DNA of 47,392 bases from Chloroflexota bacterium (GTDB lineage: Bacteria > Chloroflexota > Ktedonobacteria > Ktedonobacterales > Ktedonobacteraceae), in NCBI GenBank assembly GCA_005881495.1, contig VBHI01000334.1, positions 1 through 47,392 of the forward strand. Reading direction: 5' to 3'. The translations under genes and the position numbers were made by a program. Under the pieces are notes generated by a model. It did not search any database. It had not been told where the DNA came from and worked only from the letters and a program-made list of their open reading frames with translations. Within the stretch, counting starts at the first letter, position 1, and each line of letters starts with the position of its first letter. Shown one piece after another: positions 43,450-47,392 of this stretch.

Positions 43450-44850
43450 TTATTCCTTGTTTGATACTCGTAGCCCCTGCGAGGCGATATCTCGTCGATA
43501 GTGCATACCTTCAAATGAAATATGTGCCGCAGCATCGTACACTCTGGCTACAGCTTCTTGCAGCGTCCCTCCATAAGCCGAGACGCTGAGGACACGCCCT
43601 CCAGCCGTTGCCAGGCGTCCATCCTGCAGGGCTGTCCCCGCGTGAAAGATCTGCACGCCTTCCAAACGGCCTGCCTCTTCAACTCCCACAATAGGTAGAC
43701 CTGTACGATATTTACCAGGATAACCACCCGAGGCCAGTGTCAGGCTCACCGCGAATCCTGGACGCCACAATGTATCTTCGGACGCAATAAATTGGGCCCC
43801 TACAGGCGTAATGAATTGTGTCTCTACGGCGAAGGCTAACACATCCAGCAGGTCTGCCTTTAAGAGCAGTACGAGGGCCTGGGTTTCCGGGTCACCAAAA
43901 CGGGTATTGTGCTCCAGCACCATCGGGCCGCGCTCTGTAAGCATGATGTTGGAGTAGAGAACACCGCTGAAGTGAAGTCCCTTATCCATCGCGGTAAGAC
44001 CGGGCGACCACAAGGGATCGCCCCTACTATGGACGGTGAAAGGAAGCAGCGATGAAAGGAGGTGAATACCCCGTGTTTCGAAGGCATTGAGAGTGGGGGC
44101 AATGATTTGTGCGTGGATCTGCTGCTCCTGTAAGCTGTCGACGAAGGGCAGGGGGGTAAATGCTCCCATGCCGCCGGTATTCAGTCCTTGATCATTGTCA
44201 AGCGCGCGTTTGTGATCTTGCGTCAGTTTCAGCGGGAGAAATTGCGTCCCGTTACAGATAGCGGTCGCGCCAATCTCGATGCCCTGTAGATAATCTTCGA
44301 TCACGACTATGTCGCCAGCAGAGCCGAATACGCGGTCAATCATGATATCGCGGACTGCCTGATGAGCCGTCGCCATATCCATAGCAACGATCGCTCCCTT
44401 ACCAGCCGCGTTGCCATCGGCCTTGATGACGACAGGCACGCCATGTTGTTCAAGATAGGCAAAGGCTCTATGGGCTTCAGTGAAGGTACGATGTTGCGCG
44501 GTGGGGATGCCGGCCTGGACCATTAATTCTTTGGCGAAAGCCTTACTTCCTTCCAGTGTTGCGCCTGCCGCTGTTGGACCAAAGATGGATAACCCACGCC
44601 GCTGAAATTCGTCGACGATACCAGCGACGAGCGGCACTTCCGGCCCGACTACTGTTAAATCAATATGGGTGCGCTCGGCAAAGTCCGCCAGTTCTGTAAT
44701 CTGTGTTGCGCCTAGCGGAACGCATTCCGCACATGCTGCTATTCCGGGATTTCCTGGCGCAGCGTAAAGGTGTGTTACGCGCTGGCTTTGTGCCAGTTTC
44801 CAGGCCAGCGCGTGCTCTCTTGCCCCGGAGCCAATGACCATGACACGCAT
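43450..44850 (-). CDS. purD: PurD, phosphoribosylamine-glycine ligase, with two repeat-derived insertions
   Basis: The protein has 466 residues, against about 420-430 normally. The ATP-grasp features are intact: MVIGSGAREHALAWKLAQS, GPEVPLVAGIVDEF, VIKADGNAAGKGAIVAMDMA, LKLTQDHKRALDNDQGLNTG, and MVLEHNTRFGDPETQALVLL. Between TRGI and HFSGVLY, normally adjacent, there are about 30 extra residues (HLLSSLLPFTVHSRGDPLWS and PGLTAMDKGL), coded by 43975-44064. A second excess of about nine residues, ITPVGAQFIA, precedes WRPG. Both coincide with repeat sequence. Neither shifts the frame, so activity may survive. It catalyses PRA + glycine + ATP to GAR. Confidence 0.93.
   Translation of the reverse strand: MRVMVIGSGAREHALAWKLAQSQRVTHLYAAPGNPGIAACAECVPLGATQITELADFAERTHIDLTVVGPEVPLVAGIVDEFQRRGLSIFGPTAAGATLEGSKAFAKELMVQAGIPTAQHRTFTEAHRAFAYLEQHGVPVVIKADGNAAGKGAIVAMDMATAHQAVRDIMIDRVFGSAGDIVVIEDYLQGIEIGATAICNGTQFLPLKLTQDHKRALDNDQGLNTGGMGAFTPLPFVDSLQEQQIHAQIIAPTLNAFETRGIHLLSSLLPFTVHSRGDPLWSPGLTAMDKGLHFSGVLYSNIMLTERGPMVLEHNTRFGDPETQALVLLLKADLLDVLAFAVETQFITPVGAQFIASEDTLWRPGFAVSLTLASGGYPGKYRTGLPIVGVEEAGRLEGVQIFHAGTALQDGRLATAGGRVLSVSAYGGTLQEAVARVYDAAAHISFEGMHYRRDIASQGLRVSNKE
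43780..43815 (-). repeat. Second short repeat within purD
   Basis: GTAGGGGCCCAATTTATTGC (minus strand) nearly matches GTAGGGCCCAATTCATTGCG upstream of purF (about 46662-46683) and GTAGGGCCCAATTCA at about 23144-23158. It encodes the extra residues TPVGAQFIAS of PurD. Confidence 0.65.
43975..44064 (-). repeat. In-frame repeat insert within purD
   Basis: On the minus strand the insert contains TAGTAGGGGCGATCCCTTG and TGGTCGCCCGG (about 43998-44027), a shortened GTAGGGGC element comparable to CCCTTGGGTCGCCCGG at 46970-46990. TTCAC-(C/T)-T occurs at both ends and could be a short target duplication. The length, 90 bp, keeps the frame. Confidence 0.7.
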
Positions 44851-45113
44851 TATTGCACCCCTTGTATTGTACTGTTGCGTTTACCGGGCGCAATAATGCG
44901 GTTTAACCAAATAATCAGGTTATCGATTAAATGCACAGAGGGCCGATAAATCGGCGATGGGCGCGATAATGCAGATTGAATATTAAATGCGGACAGCGTG
45001 ACCTCCAGTGAGGGCCGATAAATCGGCGATGTGCACGATAAATCGGCACCTACGGATGTCCAGATTATTTCGTTAATAGTCATAATCGGCCCCTACGACT
45101 GTTTTGTTAATAG
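44851..45113. repeat. Repeat-filled spacer between purF and purD
   Basis: GAGGGCCGATAAATCGGCG (extended to 22 bp by ATG) occurs perfectly at 44938-44959 and 45010-45031, each with an internal palindrome CCGATAAATCGG. GTTAATAGTCATAAT occurs at 45072-45086 and 45106-45120. Interspersed are CGGCACCTACGG and CGGCCCCTACGAC, ends of the GTAGGGGC family. No gene is present. The last purF codons lie in the right-hand repeat. Confidence 0.8.
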
Positions 45114-46649
45114 TCATAATTGTACCCTTACAGGATGGGTGGCCCCTATGGGATCGAAAGGCCATCCCTGTTTCTCCATGCAGCCATAACAGAATTCGCG
45201 GTGCAGGCCAGCAATGGCGGCATCATCGTCGATGGAACTATCTTCCCCTCCTGCATCGCTCTGTCGGCTCCGCTCGACATACGCTCCCCACTCCCTCGAT
45301 ATACGCTCCCCTCCCCCCGCGGAGGATATGGCTCGTCCCAATCCCGCTATGCTCAAGTAACCCAGGCTATCCACGCCAATATAATCGGCAACCTCCTGGA
45401 CACTGCGACCGGAGGCAATCAGTTCCACCTCCTGTGGGATGTCTATGCCAAAGTGACAAGGGTGGCGCAGCGGCGGCGAGCTGGAACGCAGGTGAATCTC
45501 CTTAGCTCCGTAATGGCGCAGAGCCGCCACCAGGCGCTTCATGGTGTTGCCGCGTACAATTGAATCGTCTACTATGACCAGGCGCGCCCCTTCGATCTTC
45601 GGCTTGACCAGGTTGAATTTCAGGTCAACTTCCAACTGGCGCAACCGCTGATCGGGTTTGATGAAGGTGCGGTCGCTATAGCGGTTTTTAATGATAGCCT
45701 GACCATAAGCGATGCCAGAAGTCTGCGCATAACCGAGCGCCGCGGGAATCGAAGAGTCTGGTACGGGTACGACCAGGTCGGCAGCGACGGGATGCTCTTT
45801 TGCCAATTCACGCCCAAGCGCCTCACGCACGTTATACACATACCTACCGTTCAATCTACTGGTGGCATCGGAGAAGTAAATATACTCGAAGACACAGAAG
45901 GCCTGGCGCGGCAAGCGTACCCCTCCCCCCAGAATTTCCTCACGCATCCCCTGCTCATCGATTGTAATAAGTTCCCCTGGCTCAACTTTGCGCACAAAGT
46001 CGGCTCCGATACGATCCAGGGCGCACGATTCAGAGGCAACAATCCAGCTTTCGCCGAAGCGTCCAAGGCAGAGGGGACGCATTCCCCAGGGGTCGCGCAT
46101 GGCATAGAGCCTGCCACCCGCCAGGATCACAAGGCTGTAAGCTCCCTTGAGCAAGGGAAAGATGGAAATCATGCGTTCCCGTAAAGTGGGTCCATCCGCG
46201 TGCAGTAGTAGTAAGGCGATCGCTTCGCTATCGGTAGTAGAGTATAACAGTTCCTGGGGCAGTTCTGCGCGTAATGCCGGGCCATTGACAAGGTTGCCAT
46301 TGTGTGCAACCGCTATGGCTTCATAGTGATTGGGGTGCGTACCCACCACGAACGGACCTGCATTCTCAACACAACTTGAACCAGTTGTAGAGTACCGCAC
46401 ATGGCCTATGCCGCAGTGCGTTTCTGGCAGCCCTGTTCCTGTATCGGAGAAAACCTCGCGCACCTTGCCCATAGCCACGCGAGAAATGATCTTGTTCTCA
46501 CTATTGTAGACTGCCATACCCGCGCTCTCCTGCCCGCGATGCTGCAGGGCAGTGAGTGCCAACGTGAGATAGCGCCGCACATCGATGCTGTCGCAGTTCT
46601 CACGTGCATAAATACCAACTATGCCACATGCATCGTGGAGACGCTCCAT
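45114..46649 (-). CDS. purF: PurF, amidophosphoribosyltransferase
   Basis: The protein has 511 residues; GGAGG lies five bases before the ATG. The propeptide MERLHDA is followed by the catalytic cysteine in CGIVGIYA. LQHRGQESAGMAVYN, HVRYSTTGSS and AVAHNGNLVN form the glutaminase domain. VIVDDSIVRGNTMKRL is the PRPP loop, and CYGCME the usual late Cys pair. Between YLSIAGLGRAI and EFCYGCMEK lies an insertion of about 40 polar residues, coded partly by a 22-bp tandem duplication (45273-45316). The final TATCC-like tail (FDPIGATHPVRVQL) is coded by repeat-like sequence (ATAGGGGCCACCC). It makes phosphoribosylamine, substrate of PurD. Confidence 0.95.
   Translation of the reverse strand: MERLHDACGIVGIYARENCDSIDVRRYLTLALTALQHRGQESAGMAVYNSENKIISRVAMGKVREVFSDTGTGLPETHCGIGHVRYSTTGSSCVENAGPFVVGTHPNHYEAIAVAHNGNLVNGPALRAELPQELLYSTTDSEAIALLLLHADGPTLRERMISIFPLLKGAYSLVILAGGRLYAMRDPWGMRPLCLGRFGESWIVASESCALDRIGADFVRKVEPGELITIDEQGMREEILGGGVRLPRQAFCVFEYIYFSDATSRLNGRYVYNVREALGRELAKEHPVAADLVVPVPDSSIPAALGYAQTSGIAYGQAIIKNRYSDRTFIKPDQRLRQLEVDLKFNLVKPKIEGARLVIVDDSIVRGNTMKRLVAALRHYGAKEIHLRSSSPPLRHPCHFGIDIPQEVELIASGRSVQEVADYIGVDSLGYLSIAGLGRAISSAGGGERISREWGAYVERSRQSDAGGEDSSIDDDAAIAGLHREFCYGCMEKQGWPFDPIGATHPVRVQL
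45273..45316 (-). repeat. 22-bp tandem duplication inside purF
   Basis: CTCGACATACGCTCCCCACT (plus CC) at 45273-45294 is followed at once by CTCGATATACGCTCCCCTCC (plus CC) at 45295-45316. As 22 is not a multiple of three, the copies are read in different frames, producing GERISREWGAYVERSR. Confidence 0.7.
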
Positions 46650-46695
46650 GTTTTCCTCCTTGGGCGCAATGAATTGGGCCCTACCCGATGCCCGT

Positions 46696-46774
46696 TTTCA
46701 AGTGTTTCAAGTGTTTCAAGTGTTTCAAGTGTTTCAGGTGTTTCAGGTGTATCAGGTGTATCAGGTGTATCAGG
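46696..46774. repeat. 9-bp tandem array between purC and purF
   Basis: Nearly nine units: TTTCAAGTG four times, TTTCAGGTG twice, TATCAGGTG twice and a partial unit. The gradual change along the array points to local slippage. It lies in the leader of purF on the minus strand. Confidence 0.95.
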
Positions 46775-46799
46775 CAAGTTTGAGTCGTAGTGGCTCACT

Positions 46800-46842
46800 G
46801 TTTCACTGTTTCAAGTGTTTCAGGTGTTTCACTGTTTCACCA
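46800..46842. repeat. Second cluster of the same 9-bp units
   Basis: TTTCACTG, TTTCAAGTG, TTTCAGGTG, TTTCACTG and TTTCACC follow each other. The stop codon of the purC frame (46829-46831) is formed by TCA of one unit. Confidence 0.85.
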
Positions 46843-47392
46843 GGGTATACGGTCTCTCTATGGTGCGAACCCGCCGCCCCTGGCTGTGGGCTCTCAAGGG
46901 TAGGTATTTTGTGAAACGAGCAGGGAAGCGGATTCGCCTCGTAGGGGCGGGGGTGGCAGGGAGGAAGGGTGGGGACCCTTGGGTCGCCCGGCGTCCGGTT
47001 CCCCTGCCGCTTCGTGCCTGCCCCCCATGGGCGACGCAAGCGTCCCCACTCCACTCCTCACCTCTCCCGCCCCTACGAATGTGACAATCCGCCCCAACGA
47101 TCGTGACGATCTGCCCCAAAATACCTACTGTTGAAACAATTCCCTGCATATCTTGCTCGGTCACGGTCTGCAGGTTACGATAGACCTGCTTATCAAGCAT
47201 ACGAGTCTTGTCGCCGCCAGGCCAGAGGCGCCAGCTATCGTTATCTATAACGTCCGCCACCATCAAATCGCTTCTTTTGTCGCGACCAAATTCAATTTTG
47301 AGATCGACCAAAGTTACGTCTACAGTAGCCCAGGCTCGTTCCAGGGTCTCAAAGACACGCCGTCCCTGTTGTGCCATCCACTCAATCTCTGA
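46829..47392 (-). CDS. purC: PurC, SAICAR synthase (animal-type), 5'-truncated by window edge, with repeat-coded tail
   Basis: The frame enters from the right edge with SEIEWMAQQGRRVFETLERAW and continues VDVTLVDLKIEFG, then VADVIDNDSWRLWPGGDKTR, MLDKQVYRNLQTVT. DVIDNDSWRLWPxGD and DKQxYR are the late motifs of animal-type (PAICS-like) SAICAR synthases, which normally end 15-30 residues later. Here, after about EQDMQGIVST, the frame enters the element at 46940-47136. It continues for roughly 105 residues of Gly/Arg/Pro-rich sequence (HIRRGGRGEEWSGDACVAHG and onward) to a stop at 46829. The conserved end of the domain appears lost or replaced. It converts CAIR and aspartate to SAICAR. First visible gene of the pur operon. 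Confidence 0.88.
   Translation of the reverse strand, partial: SEIEWMAQQGRRVFETLERAWATVDVTLVDLKIEFGRDKRSDLMVADVIDNDSWRLWPGGDKTRMLDKQVYRNLQTVTEQDMQGIVSTVGILGQIVTIVGADCHIRRGGRGEEWSGDACVAHGGQARSGRGTGRRATQGSPPFLPATPAPTRRIRFPARFTKYLPLRAHSQGRRVRTIERPYTLVKQ
46940..47136 (-). mobile_element. Full-length GTAGGGGC element overlapping the 3' end of purC
   Basis: It is the inverted counterpart of the copy at 9384-9557. On the minus strand it reads TTTCAACAGTAGGTATTTTG, GGGCAGATCGTCACGATCG, then CATTCGTAGGGGCGGGAGAG and so on to CCCCTACG at 46940. A stretch of about 22 bp near the start (GGGGC(A/G)GATxGTCAC) is doubled compared with the other copy. The ends are inverted (GTAGGGGCGGG / CCCGCCCCTAC). It encodes no protein of its own but is read through by purC. 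Confidence 0.85.

Noticed and set aside
46621..46914. Plus-strand frame with VFQVFQ repeats
   Set aside because: It is a translation of the 9-bp tandem array, opposite the pur operon, with no other coding support.

Overview
The window looks like a chromosomal segment of a Ktedonobacteria-type Chloroflexota (Ktedonobacter/Dictyobacter relatives). This is inferred from gene content and sequence flavour, not from a marker gene. Pointers are a WD40 protein with a membrane anchor, FHA, zinc-ribbon and DUF2079 proteins, a complete minCDE set, a SufU-type SUF cluster, moderate GC, and many GC-rich repeats beginning GTAGGGGC. No rRNA, tRNA, CRISPR array, integrase or transposase gene was recognised.

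Layout. 1-4.2 kb (minus strand): 3'-truncated WD40 protein, an isoprenylcysteine-methyltransferase-like pseudogene, a TIGR00027-type methyltransferase and a TetR regulator behind a near-consensus promoter. 4.2-5.1 kb: a TPR remnant and a three-copy tandem repeat. 5.1-10.6 kb (plus): iron-sulphur assembly operon, Rrf2 regulator-sufC-sufD-sufS-sufU-Rieske ferredoxin, without sufB. 10.6-16.8 kb (plus): YdjM-like hydrolase, a broken DUF2079 membrane protein, YggT, an AllH-like protein, a transglutaminase-like protein and an FHA protein. 16.8-25.2 kb: MBL hydrolase, zinc-ribbon protein, tail-collar protein, ketoacyl synthase III, GNAT, PAP2, hotdog thioesterase and FtsH. 25.7-27.8 kb: minC-minD-minE. 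27.8-32.3 kb (minus): macro-domain protein, pyruvate dehydrogenase E2, E1-beta and E1-alpha, then HU. 32.7-36.6 kb: PadR regulator, SprT-like protein, an orphan gene, and an operon of MaoC, R2-like ligand-binding oxidase and a stand-alone Lrp/AsnC domain. 36.7-42.2 kb (minus): a large protein with a nucleoside-phosphorylase-like C-terminus, a TcmP-like protein, an IPT/TIG membrane protein and a PLL-like beta-propeller protein. 42.3-47.4 kb (minus): purine operon purC-purF-purD-purE-purN, with purC running off the right edge.

The most unusual feature is a family of GC-rich, partly palindromic repeats (core GTAGGGGC...GGTCGCCC). They occur upstream of and inside the suf operon, between genes, and in coding sequence of the purine operon. 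In purC the conserved protein runs straight into a full-length element, which supplies about 100 foreign C-terminal residues. In purD a 90-bp in-frame insert carries a shortened copy, and a second short repeat makes another insertion. purF carries a repetitive insertion and ends in repeat-like sequence. Near 4.7-4.9 kb one tandem-repeat unit contains a 50-bp element bounded by a 7-bp direct repeat while the neighbouring unit has the uninterrupted site, so filled and empty sites sit side by side.

Working together: the suf genes build Fe-S clusters under probable Rrf2 feedback; the pdh genes make acetyl-CoA; the min genes place the division septum; the pur genes carry out early steps of IMP synthesis with an animal-like PurC and class II PurE, so a PurK would not be needed.
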